A stretch of 64,000 nucleotides of DNA. Source: Hypomesus transpacificus (lineage: Eukaryota; Chordata; Actinopteri; Osmeriformes; Osmeridae). The position numbers and the translations under genes were made by a program. Positions 1 to 11,900 of this stretch are shown in pieces; positions within the stretch are counted from its first letter, which is position 1; each line of letters starts with the position of its first letter. The notes under the pieces were generated by a model. It had not been told where the DNA came from. It saw only the letters and a list, made by a program, of their open reading frames with translations, and ran no database searches. The stretch covers positions 10,061,805 to 10,125,804 of the forward strand of contig NC_061072.1 of assembly GCF_021917145.1 (NCBI RefSeq), read 5' to 3'.

Positions 1-2011
1 TGAGAAAGTGTTCATGTGTAAATGTTGAATTCTTGGTGCATGATGCCTTCATGACGTATTTATAATGCCATACATGTCGAACTGTCTGGTTTTTATCTGC
101 ACGGATTTGAAAACACAGTATGCAACTGTAAAACAACGTCAAGAAGGATGCCACTGAAAAGGCGTTCCTCCGCATCTAGTCACACTGTATTAATGCAGAT
201 GAAAAACATAGAAATACAGAGAGTAGCCTTATTGCCTAAGTTGAACCCCAAATAGAAAGACGCAGGTCAGCTAGCCATGATGAAGCTTATTCGAGCTGGC
301 TAAGCTTAGCCTCAATTAGCTATCCATTATATTACTTAACTCCATTAGCCTCCACTGACTTGCCAAGCTGAACCTTAGAGTCAGTCCTTGTTTGTTGGAG
401 ACAGTTTGGTCATTCAGACTAATTGCAGAGAAACCCCAGAGCACTTAGGGCTGGGCTAAGATAAATAAATAAAGGTTTGGATTACGAGGGGAAGTGGAGG
501 AAATCTGATTGCCTCACACTCCACTGCTGTTGGCTGAGGAGGAATGAGTGTCTTTTCACAAAAGATGCCAGAGATGAATGGGAGTCTGTGTGTGTGTGTC
601 TGTGTGTCTATGTGTGTGTGTGTGTGTGCATGTGTGCATGTGTGTGTGTGTGTGAGAAGGGTGGGGTTGCTCTGCTTGGTAGGATGAGAAAGTACGAAGG
701 GTAGTTCAATAGAGTTTCAAATGTTATTTATACTTCCAGAGAATGCTGTATAGGTTGAAATGCATCAAAGTAGGGTAAACTCATGATGGCATACAGATGT
801 GAATCCTACACAGTGTACACAAATGAACACACACACCCTCAAAGAGAATAAACTTGGTGAAGGTGAGGTCTTTGGCACAGCTCTGACTCAGCACTGCTGA
901 CTTTGTATGTTGGATTGTAGTCAATGAGCAGAATTAAGGACACTCCATTAGGAACATTAAAGCCTAACGACATGCTACACTACTTCCTGGAACACAGCCA
1001 ATAAAGATGTACGGGGTTAAGACCCATATTAGGGGCTCTCACACCAATTCGCTATTGACTAGCTATTGCAAAATACATTTTACCTATGAATTCAACTATA
1101 ACCACAACATACCAAACCAATTTTAGATTGGCCCACTACTGAGGGTGTTATCACTTAAAGGCCTTGGTACCTCTAAAGGTTACACCTTGCAAAACAACTG
1201 GGGGTGATTGCATCACTTACTTTCGCTAAACTTCTGCGGCCCGGCTATTCCTGTCTGGAGGAACAGGATACCTCTCTGACCTCTCTCCAATCCCTTTACC
1301 ACCGCCACACACACACACACACACACATCCCAAATGCAGAAACACTACACAATTGCACACACACAAACATACTCTGCTGACTACTTGACTCAACAAAGAC
1401 TGCTAACAGGAAGGACATCATGTCCAATGCTCCAGTCTAAATCCTACCCCTCCTACTTAATTCACTTCCATTCAAGCCCCACAATGTCATTGAGATTCTA
1501 CCTTGTCGACAGGCAACTGCGATGACTTGTGATGGATCCACAGGGACCCATAAAAAGAGACATACAATGGCAGGGGATTTATGACTTGATCAATAGAATG
1601 ACACAAATCAAGAGGTGGATGGGAGCATGTTACGTGGGAGAGGATTTGATCATGTTTAAGATGAATTGCTTGAGCAGCACATCCTGTGAGAGCACATGTA
1701 CTGTGTACCCCATGTCAGCCCAGTGTGCTTGGGAGAGTTCCTCCCATTGAAAGCACCGTCGTTGGGGCCTGCTGTAGAGGATCACTGGCAATTACTCACC
1801 ATTAAATATTCTGGTCCAGCCATTGAAACACCCCTGACCGCCTTCCTCTCTTCTCTTTCACTCTACATATCTCTTTCTATCACTCCTTCTCTCTCTCTCT
1901 CATGGTGAGTTGCAGGACCGGCAAAGGAGGGCCGGCTCTGCTGACTGCTGGTTGCCATAGCAACCTTGCTCTGATTGGTCAGGTTGTGGCCAGAGAAAAA
2001 GACAGAGAAAT

Positions 2012-2048
<37 letters not shown>

Positions 2049-2269
2049 GTGAGTGAGTGAGTGAGTGCAGGAACATAGATGGAAGCAGCCAGATAGAGGT
2101 AAGAAAAGAGAGAGAGAGAGCTCCCAGGGTACTTGGCCTGAACAGAAGCAGTGATAGAGAAGCTGTCTCTGACCGCTTTTCAGCTTGGCCTTTTTTTTCT
2201 TCTTTTTTCTATTGTCGTGCTAACCTGGGCAGATGAATGGCTTTCTGCTGTATTGTGCACCCCACCTAC
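1..2269. other. ADAM11 intron 4 (part), no coding sequence seen
   Basis: No exon continuing the ADAM11 prodomain was found on the minus strand. The stretch holds a GT-rich microsatellite near 583-655, a CA tract near 1309-1327, a GA run at about 2018-2046 followed by GTGA repeats to about 2066, and an RFX-type X-box at 1951-1964. Predicted short reading frames here are low-complexity or random. Confidence 0.6.
1951..1964 (+). promoter_or_regulatory. RFX-type X-box palindrome in ADAM11 intron
   Basis: The sequence GTTGCCATAGCAAC is an inverted repeat of RFX half-sites and differs by one base from the ideal GTTGCCATGGCAAC. RFX factors bind such sites in ciliary and neuronal enhancers. Function here is inferred from motif quality only. 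Confidence 0.45.
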
Positions 2270-5200
2270 CAGGTTCTGGAGCGGCCTGCCCTCCTCGTCA
2301 AAGTGACGCTCCACATAGTCTGAGGACAGTAGATTGCTGAAGGAGGATAACGAAGAGAGCAAAGGAAATACATTTTGTTAGTGGATTAGAGAAACACATG
2401 CAAAGTGGTTTGCAATAAAAAATAAATAAGCATAATGATAAATTATAAGATGATTGAGGCATGTAGATCACAACAACAAGATCAGTTCAATGTGCACAGG
2501 GCTTTGCAGTCTTATATACAGTGTACAGCCTGCACCCATTCCCCACAACTGCCAAATCTCAACAAATTACATGTGATTTATTCAGTAAATTCACAACTAT
2601 TAAAGCAAGAGTTGAGTTACAGCATCATAACTTCAGATGCTTCGACAGCACTACAAATGCAATCCACAAAAATAACGTTTACGGCAGGTCGAGTGAGGAG
2701 AGGGGGAGGGGAAAGACATGGGAGGATTTAGTCAATGAGCCTCCAGCTTGTCCACACAGGCGAGGGTGGTAGTGGGATGCACAAGGCTAAACACAGGTGG
2801 GTGGTGTTGTAGGGGGAGGAACAGCTCGTAAAACAACACTGGGTACATGATGTGTTTTACATTTCTGTGTATATGAGCTCACTACCAGTTACCATGCAGG
2901 TGTTTTCCGAATTTAAAATGAATGAGCAGGGATCAAGGATGAACTGGTCTCGTTTGTGTGTGTGCTTGTGTTCCTGTGTGTGTGTTTGTGTTCCTGTGTG
3001 TGTGTGTATGTGTGTTGACTCACTGGTTGAGTTCCAGGTCCAGGATGAAGGATCTGCCAAAGGCCTCTACCAGGAAACTGCTCTGGGCCAGATGGACAGG
3101 CTGAGGGTGGGATGGAGAGAGGGGGGGGGGGGGGGAGGATGGAGAAAAAAAGAACACACCTCATTTAGAATGGCTGAGGTTCAATAAATGTGCTGTACTA
3201 ATCAGCTGCTATTTCTTCACATAATCAGGGGTAAATCAAACGTACTTTGATATATATTTGCGTTCGATGCAATTAGAACCTGTTCGGGACTGAAGTTTAC
3301 TAGTTTCAGTGTACTCACCACAAAATCTGTGAAAACGACAGATAAAAATAGCTAACTCTGAAGTCAATCGAACATACTTAAGTTACAACAGTCGCAAATA
3401 TTTCAGTTTTTTCTTTTTTCCTGGACTTGCTCATCACAAGATGGATGTTTCTTACCCAATTAAAGTGAATTAACGTAATGATTATCATCAATTCACAGTT
3501 AGGAGGGTCAAGTTATAACATAAGCACCTGAAAAAAGAAGGGTGGCTAGTGCTAAAGAACACACCCTCAGATCCAGAGGATGCCCCAGCTCCCAAACCCT
3601 AAGTGAGTAGAGCAGCTGCATCCATTCATCTTCATCAGTGTCCGTCTCCACCCTGCTCCACTGTAGGCCTCATCAGCATAGTTCAATAGTGCTTCAAGAA
3701 AATCCCCATCAACACTGCTGGGTGTTGCACTGTGATACCCATCATCATCAATGTGACAGTGGGGCTCAATATGACCATAGTGTGGCCCTGCTCCCTGATA
3801 GGGGCTGAGGCCCACAGTCTAGTGAAAATGAATGGTCGTTAACAGGCTTCTGCATACCTAGATAGCAACCCCTTCATTTGAATCAGGTGTGTTGGAGCAG
3901 GGAAACATCTAAAACGTGCAGGACAGGGGGTACTTGAGGACCAGGGTTGAGAACCACTGGTCTAGTGCTGCACCTTGAGGAGGTTCCTCAGTAGAGTTGG
4001 GATACAGTAGGCAGAGGCTACCTGGGAGAAGGAGAACTGAAGGAGGAAGATTTAAGAGGTGGCACAGAGCCGAACCCCAGACAGTCTAATTAAGATGGGG
4101 CATATCTCAACTCAGTTTGTGACCATCAGAAGCTTGAAATCTGGGTGTTTTAACAAGCAGGCCAGTGATATTCTGCCAATAACTATCAGTCTTGTTTATT
4201 TATTTGTTGCCCTTGTCGTTCTCTATCTGACCAGTAGTTCAAGTTCACTGCCAAATAAACTTTATCAAGTTATACAAGGAGGGGAGAGAATTTCAAAACA
4301 AACATCCTACTCTGGTTTCTATCAAGAGGACACTTGGCTATCCAAGTCATTTGGCTGTAAAATATTACATCAAAACTACACTGCCTCAAAGAAACACACC
4401 TAAAGGATTGGCCTTATGGTATAAAACAAATTAGATTTTGACTATCAGTAACTAGTAAACTGAAATGGAGGGTTTCGTGCAGCTCCCCAGGGGAGGTAGA
4501 CAGGCATGGAGGGCAGCTCAAGGTTGGGGCTGTATTAGAGCAGCACGGCCGGACACTCATTGAGTGACAGGCAGTAATCATAGCTTGAGTAACGGGAGAG
4601 GCGAGGTGGAGGTGTGAAACGTGATCACCGGGACGGCAGCGGGCGGACGCCTCGACACAGGGCCGGAGGCCCTGATTGGTGGGGTATCAGGTGCGGCGAA
4701 CATGTATGGAGGGAAAGGGGATTGTGGGAATAGGGCCCATGGGGAATGCAGTTGGGAGATCGAGTCCAGAATGGGTGACCATGGGTTTATGATTAACAAC
4801 GACCTTTTTGACAGTGCAAGAGCAAGTTGAGGTCAATTGCATATCCAACCAAGTCAAGGCTAAAGTATTCTTATGAGGAGAGATGCTCAGGGAAATAACA
4901 TAAGGGCAATACACAAACTATTGGACTAGAACAATACAGTATGTATTTGATAACTATTGCAGATGAAAATGAAACTGGCTTGTGATCCAAGGGTACACTT
5001 GCACCCTGAAACTGTCCATGACATGGTTGGAAATCTGAAAGCATCTGATACGTCTAGCAATAACAGTCATATATTTTATATGTAATGTGCCTTTCTTGCA
5101 CTCAGAACTACAGTAAAAATCACAATCATAAAACATTACATACAATAGCAATAAGAACCGACACAATTACATCATCAATTAAAACCCTGATACACCTGAC

Positions 5201-6989
5201 ACTAGCAATATATTTTTATGGAAAAAATTCTACTTTTGTAATGTGTTTCAAGTGTGTGGCAAAAGAGAGTTGTGCATCAAAGAGTACACACTTGAGTCAT
5301 TGATCTCGACATCTTAAAGTGTATGTGCATTTGCTTATAACTCATTTACTAGAGAGAAGATTCATAATCAAATAACTAACCTTACAATTCTTAGCTCAGG
5401 TCTTAACCTGACAATCCTCCTATGTCATTAATCCTGTCCTTCTATGGAGGATCAGTATCACCTCCCTTCACACCAAATGGGTTATAAATCATTGATGATG
5501 AAAATTATTCTGCACAGCATTGAATAATGAAGGCATTGCTAAGTCCAAGGAGAAGTAATTGGATGTGATTTGTTCATATCTCATTTCAATCTAAAAAGGA
5601 AGCCTTTTTCCCCCCAGACATTTCATTTCAGAGAAGAGCTTTTCAGAGAAACCTTCCCTTTCTGTCTGTCTTGCAATTAAATCAATATACAAATGATTTA
5701 TTGAGCACACTTTCATAAAATTGCAGGCACAATAACAAATGCTCCAAACTTTTGGGTAGGCCTACTTCATGATAAGTAAACCCATGGGCGTATCTAGCCC
5801 CAAAAACTTTCATTAGCCCCCCCAAACTTTTACTTCAAATTATTTTTCTTCTTCATATTTTACATCTAAATTTGTTAATTTCTCTTCCTAAAACCCACTA
5901 GGTAACCCATAGGAGGACAATATTTAAAAGGATATTTTCCCCAAAAATATTCTGGGGGAACATGCCCCCAGACCCCCCTAGTTTGGCTGGGTCACAGGAA
6001 AAATAATAGGTTTTATCTAGGGGCTTAGCCCCCCCAAAAGTGGAAACCTAGATTCGCCCCTGAGTAAACCTTAAACAAGCTGAGGCTCAGTAAGAAAAAC
6101 TTTGAAGATCACTAAATCAGTTCGTTCAGGACTAAAAGATTTTGACCTTGGGGTGAAAAGTATGTCTAAGAACTTCACTAAATTCAGGCCAGGTGACAAC
6201 TCAGCTTGCCACTGGAGACTTATTATGAAGACTAAAACAACAACATAAATCAACATGAACGAAAGTGTTCTAGTAATTGTAAGGTAATTGTCTTATTTTG
6301 AAAGAACGCTTACCAGAGCTCCTGCTGTGAGGTTCTTTACCCGTGTGTCGAGGTGACCGTGAACCAGTTCTCCTTCGGCATCGATCTGTTGCACTAGTCG
6401 TTTGGGATGAGTGACCTCCTCGGCAGCTGGTACCCGTTCCCCCCGGTCTTCTACTGATTCCCATTCCCAAACGGATCTCTCCCGCGTCACTGAGCTGCCC
6501 CAGTCTGAATACAGTATATATATATATATATCAAATTGAATATGGGGCAGGTAAAACATATGGGGCTGGTGATCAAACAATTTCCCTTTGCTGATTATAG
6601 TAATGAAATGCCATTTAATTGACAGTGAAAGAAAGGTGGTGTTGATATAGTCATGCTTATATAATGCTATTCTGTTATGATATTTATATAGGCAATGCAA
6701 TCCCCCAAGAACGGGATTTACTGCGTAGGTTTTACAACCTGTGAGCCAATATCGGAAGCGCGCTGCGGTGAAATTGTTGATGCTGAAAATCTATCGCATT
6801 AGTATGAGAGGCGGCATATAGATATGAACAACCAAACAGGCCTAGACAATGAATTATTGCTGTCAAAGTATTTCAAACGGTATAGGTTGAATTTGTAGGT
6901 AACAGCATTATTCGGCTCCCTCCCCCCTTACCTGTCACGGCAAACCGTGCACTCACTGCAGCGAACACCAGGCATCGCACCGCCAGCAT
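2270..6989 (-). CDS. adam11: ADAM11-like (disintegrin/metalloprotease family), exons 1-4, partial
   Basis: Exons read on the minus strand: 6989-6932 (start and signal peptide), 6504-6314, 3100-3024 and 2336-2270. All have AG/GT borders and phases that join without a break, giving 131 residues. Exon 1 encodes a short hydrophobic leader beginning MLAVRCLVFAAVSA. Exon 2 has the prodomain motif VTHPKRLV and LDTRVKN. Exon 3 has PVHLAQSSF and FILDLELN. Exon 4 has NLLSSDYVERHF. These match, in order, the prodomain of ADAM11 as I remember it, and the adjacent DBF4B and GJC1 support ADAM11 over ADAM22 or ADAM23. The family members are neuronal membrane proteins with an inactive metalloprotease domain that act as LGI-type ligand receptors rather than proteases. 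The rest of the prodomain, metalloprotease, disintegrin, EGF and membrane segments must lie left of position 1. I found no further exon between 1 and 2269. Confidence 0.85.
3842..3961. repeat. Dispersed hAT-MITE-like fragment
   Basis: Read on the minus strand it starts with CAGTGGTTCTCAACCCTGG and continues with the CTCCAACACACCTGATTCAAAT segment, a combination I recognise as a common fish/vertebrate dispersed element. Only one terminus is clear; the other end is not defined. It lies in ADAM11 intron 2. Confidence 0.5.
5783..6062. mobile_element. hAT-like MITE, copy A, with 8-bp target duplication
   Basis: A 280-bp element bounded by imperfect inverted termini: left CATGGGCGTATCTAG; right end reads CAGGGGCGAATCTAG on the opposite strand (13 of 15 match). 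It is flanked on both sides by the direct repeat AGTAAACC (5775-5782 and 6063-6070). Termini beginning CA and an 8-bp duplication are hAT hallmarks. There is no transposase reading frame. A second, more decayed copy lies at 56792-57035. Confidence 0.8.
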
Positions 6990-8910
6990 GATGCTTACAT
7001 AGTCCCCGAGATTTGCATGTAGCAACACCGTATATTAAAATAACCAATAACAACCAGAGGACTGGTGGCAGGTGATGACAAACAGCAGGGTGCCTTTTAA
7101 TGGTGTATCCGCATTTCTCTATCATATACTCAATCACAACCTAGCAAGCCGTTTAAACACATAAGGTTTTTTCAGACAGCTACTGTCGGAATCAAACGTG
7201 CTGGGCACAATGTACTCTTAAGCTATATTTCACGATACCCGCTTCAGTCTACGTGCGAGGTTGTGCGCGTAAATGTGGTCTGCCTCCAAGATGTTGGAAA
7301 CAGTGGCACGAATGCGCGCTCGGCCGGCGAATCCGCGTTGACTAGAACACGTGGGACTTGAAATACCCTCCCTCTCTTAGCATCCCTCATACGTTAATGT
7401 CCCTCTAGGAAACCTCCACCTGCAGCTCACAAGGACAGGCACCGTTTGGATATTCTACTCCTGCCTTAACGATTAGAAATAGCCAGCAGTCGATAACGAT
7501 CGGAATGATTGACAGCTGTGCACAGACCTATCCAAGGTTATACCAGTTATTGTCCAATAAATTAATTATGCAATGCCAACTATGAATAACATTTCTACAA
7601 CATTACCTACCATCAATATGATATATGTAGACCACCTGTCTGCAAGATAAACAGACTATGAAACAAAATGCCCGATTCACTAACCACCACACATTGGTTA
7701 CAATCACAACAAGCAACTTTTCTTTTTAAAAGTATAAGATTCAATTAAACCATTTAACTTGGCAGCAATATACCATTGAACCACAGTCACATTTTTAAAG
7801 ATCCATAAGAGATAATGGAGTTAGACTGAGAGGATAAGTATCATATTGGGTGTCAGCTCTATAGACAGGGTGGTGAGCCAAAAAGGATGTATCGACCCAT
7901 CTCTGCCCTTCATCAGGCAGACTCTCAGCACTTAACCCTAACCCTGTCACACATCAGAGACTTCACTTCCTGCTCTCTGAAGCTCGGTCAGCATTTTGTC
8001 TGATGACACGCACTGAACCTTCATTCATTTCAGTGACTCTGAACTACAGGAGTACTTGTCATGTTTTTTGTGGCACTTTACAAACACAATTATGAAAATA
8101 AACTGTTAAAATATTTAGTTTAATATCAAAACATGATCAATTTACATTTGGTAGCACTTAAAAGTGGCACTGTTCAAAGAGGTAGGAGCTGAGTTACAAG
8201 CCAGTGCCACGAGGAAGGTCGCTCGAAGATAAATAAAAAAATATGATTTTTTTAATAGAAATCATATATCCTTTTGAGATTAGTCTAAACAGTTTTAAAT
8301 TAAAAAAAACTACCCTAAGCACCTCAGTCACAATATCAATAAGGGGTAAAACGTATATCAAGTTTCCCTGCCCTCCAGAACAATGACTGGTGAAAGCAGT
8401 ATGATGGTAGATACACCCTCTTGGTAGAATGTTACACATAGAACACCGTATTCCTTTCACCCACCCAGCCTTTTGTTGGACCACCTTCAAAATAAGAGCG
8501 AGCCATTTCAGATTAATCAGTCAGTTTTCTGGCTTGGAGCCTGGAGTCCTTGACTCACTTAACGTTTAGCCTGTTTGACCATCTCCAGAGGTGGGACCCG
8601 TCCCAGAAACAGCACTCTAGCTAATTGAGAAATTGCCCCACCTGCAAAGCCTCATTACATTCTCTATACCATTGTGTGTTCACTGCAGAAAGACGCGAGT
8701 CAACACAAGACATGAAATATGGGCTGGTGCTCTACGAAGATTAGGGATGGGTTAAAAAACAAGGACAATATAAAACTGTCTCCTTAGATTCCTAGATCTA
8801 ATACTGACATTCTAGACACAGTTTCTGTTGTTGCTTAGTTCACATTGAGTGACGTAGATTGTTTATTATGTTTTTACTCTTTGTTAGATTGAATATAGTC
8901 AAAACCAAGG
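6990..8910. other. ADAM11 upstream region and DBF4B 3' flank
   Basis: Upstream of the ADAM11 start codon (6989, minus) the DNA to about 7350 is relatively CpG-containing and is the likely promoter region. The remainder to 8910 shows no coding sequence and contains the DBF4B polyadenylation signal. Confidence 0.5.
8862..8867 (-). terminator. Probable DBF4B polyadenylation signal
   Basis: AATAAA on the minus strand about 45 bases past the DBF4B stop codon; it would give a short 3' UTR. Confidence 0.5.
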
Positions 8911-11900
8911 TCAATGTTGTACTTCTACACTCTGCATCACAGTCCTGGAGAATGCCAAGGGGGCAGTTTCGTCCCCACACAGGGAGGGCGGCGAGACAGG
9001 CAGCCGAAGAGCAGAGCTGAGATGTGAATTGTAGCTGGTGTTATGCATCCATGTGCATGGTCTCTGTAGCATCTCCATATCCAGCCCACAGCGCCCCTCT
9101 GTGCTTGGGAGGAGAGCTGGGGCAGGACCTAACTGGAACACAAGCCCACAGTCCCAGTCAGAGTTGGAGGATGAGGGGGTTGTCATGTCAGGGATGAGGC
9201 CTGACTCGATGCAGACAGAGGAGTAAGACTGGGACAGGGAAGGGTGGGAATCTTGGCTGGAGGCGGTACAGAGAGTTCCATCTCTGGGGGAGATAAACCT
9301 GCTGTTTGGAACATCTGGACAGTTTTGTTGTCTCATACAAATGTCTCGAGAGGGGTTCCTATTACAAAATGAGCTGCGCACAACCTGGTTTGATATCCTG
9401 GGAAAGGTGGTAGCAGCAGGGAAAAGGAAAGTAGGGTATGTGGTACCAAACTCTTCTCTCTGCAATGAAATTGTTGTTTTGTCACCCACCACTGCAGGAC
9501 AGCTTTTATTTGCCAGGCCACAACTGAGCCCAGACTGATGACTGGTGTCAGACCTAACTTGGTCTATGGTATCTTGTGTGTGTGCAATCATTTTTGGACA
9601 TCCATTCCCATCGAGCTGTTTCACAATGTGTTCGTGAAACACAGTTCCAGCAGTTTCCACTGGCTTCAAAGTGACTTTAACTACTGGCTCATGTTTCGAT
9701 GTGATTAACATTTTAGCTTCTTGCATGGTCCAACCAGTACTAAAGCCTTGGCTTGGGTCAGACCTCTGACATCCAATCAGTGACGTCCTCCTCCTCTTGT
9801 TGTCACTGTGGTCAGGGCTCGCTGACCTGAAGCGTTTCCTGGGGTTGTGTTTTGCGCTACAGGCTTGAAGGAGGGACTTGGACCTACCGATGGCCACGCT
9901 CCCACTTCCTTTCCTGAAGGCCCGTCCAAGTGTGAGACGGTCGTCCCCTACAAGCAGTCTGTCATGACTCGGTCCTTCTACATTATGACCCAAACAATAG
10001 ACAGGAAGGGGAGGTTCATGGAAAGCCACCTGGATAGTCCGATGACCTGGATCTGATTCCAACAGCACTACGGCATCTTCTATCTCTGTGACCTGGGGGA
10101 AGGCTTGTGGGCTGAGGACAGGGGGGTCGGAGTAGGGGCTGTGGGGCTCAACGATGTCAGATGGATCCAAACATTGAGGGCTGAGGGAAGGTGGTTGGGA
10201 GTAGGTGCTGGAGGGCTGGCCCGGGGGGTCAGGGCATGGGGAAGGAGGCCCAGGGTCAGGTGGTTCTGTGGGTGTGCAAGGTGTGGCTGGCCTGGTGATG
10301 TGGCTTGGACACTCAACCAGGATGCAGGATGATGAACCTTGGATCAGCAGGGTCTGAATGGCGTGCTCTGTCTCACTGGGAGTGGCAGTTTCCGGGTCAG
10401 GAGATCTTGGGGGTTTCAACGATTGGATGTTTGCCACACAGAGGAGGGACAAAAGAGGAGGAAAATCACTTAGCATACGCTGAAAGATGATATTACATAG
10501 ATCTATTTATATATATTGTAGCACAGATTTACTGGTTCTACTATTAGAATAGAAGGCCTTGAGGAAATGTGCTGCGTCTGTTACCAGTCAGGTGCCCTCA
10601 CCTCATTAGTGTAGCTGTTGGCTCCTGTGTTGGATCAGGGTCGAAGCCTGGCTGCATGTCAACCACCAACTGCTCCACCACATTGTAGTGGGAAGAGTCC
10701 TGCACAAATCGACGATGCTGCTCTGACTGCAAATGCTGCCGTGTCGAGTAAACAGCATTGGAACGGTTTTAAAAAGTTTAAATATTCAGTACAAACGAGA
10801 TAGAGATACAGAGAGAGATGAGAACAAATGTTTCGTCTTTAACAAAACACATGACAATGCCAGCAATTAATAATAATAATAATAACAATAAAAAAACATT
10901 TATGTAAACTATACATATACTATATACACATTGAAACATGTCTCACCTCATCCTGATCCTTGAAGGGCTCATGACAACATTCGCAGTAGCCCAGGTTCTT
11001 CCTGCGTGCCTGGGGTATACAGGAGAGTGATGGGGTACGTAGGAGCGGGGTCTGAGGTTTGTCTTCGCTGGTGCTAACCCTGACTCTGATGAGAAAAGAG
11101 GGAATTGTTCATCTACCAACACTGACATTTCTCTATATTCAAAAGCCACTGGAAATGTTCAGATCAGACAAAAAAAAAATATATATATATATATATATGA
11201 ATGAATGAAAATGCTGGGCTTGGGCGAGGTGTGAGACAGACCTAGCTTTGTTGTGGCTCTGCTCTTTGACCCTCTCAGGCGGAGGAGGTGGAGGGGGCTC
11301 AAAGGGACTGAACCGGCAGCCATGCTGGTGCAGCGCAGGGAAGACCATGGACTGCAGATGCAGGGGCTTGTATTTCCTACTCCCAAAATAACAACATGAG
11401 ATTAAACATATAAACACACCCACAAAATATTCACATAATATCATCATTGCGTACAAATAATTCAACAGCAGTGCACGTTGAACAGAAATACTGTGGATGA
11501 AGGCTACATCATTTCCACCTTTCTATGCATCAAACAAACAGCTGACACATCCAAAAGGCTCAGATGCCATGAGCTTTCTTTCCCATTGGAAAAAGCCAAA
11601 TCCATCGGCAATAGCCTCTTTAATTAGCTGAAATTATAAGACAGCTGAAAAGATCTGTTAGCGCATTGGAGATCCCCTGCTACGTTCATGCCACAGCAGT
11701 GCTGCTTGAAAATGCAAGGCGGACAAGAAATCGTATCCTCCGCTTGAGCCTCTGAGCTGCAGGGGAGCAGCTTTGCTCCGTTGCACTTGTCAGATTACCT
11801 GACAGGACTCCTAAACAAGTTCAATTAAGAAAATCAGCCCCGGATGAAACATAAGGCTTGGGGACTGGCGCTGGGTGGGGTGGAAAGTAGAGAAACAATG

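Larger units (their letters stand above)
3101..6313. other. ADAM11 intron 2
   Basis: Between coding exons 2 and 3. Contains a G-run near 3121-3135, the repeat fragment at 3842-3961, a GC-rich patch at about 4610-4760 with no coding support, and a hAT-like MITE at 5783-6062. No exon was recognised. Confidence 0.6.

Noticed and set aside
3567-3815. 82-codon minus-strand frame in ADAM11 intron
   Set aside because: No match to ADAM11 between exons 2 and 3, whose phases already join.
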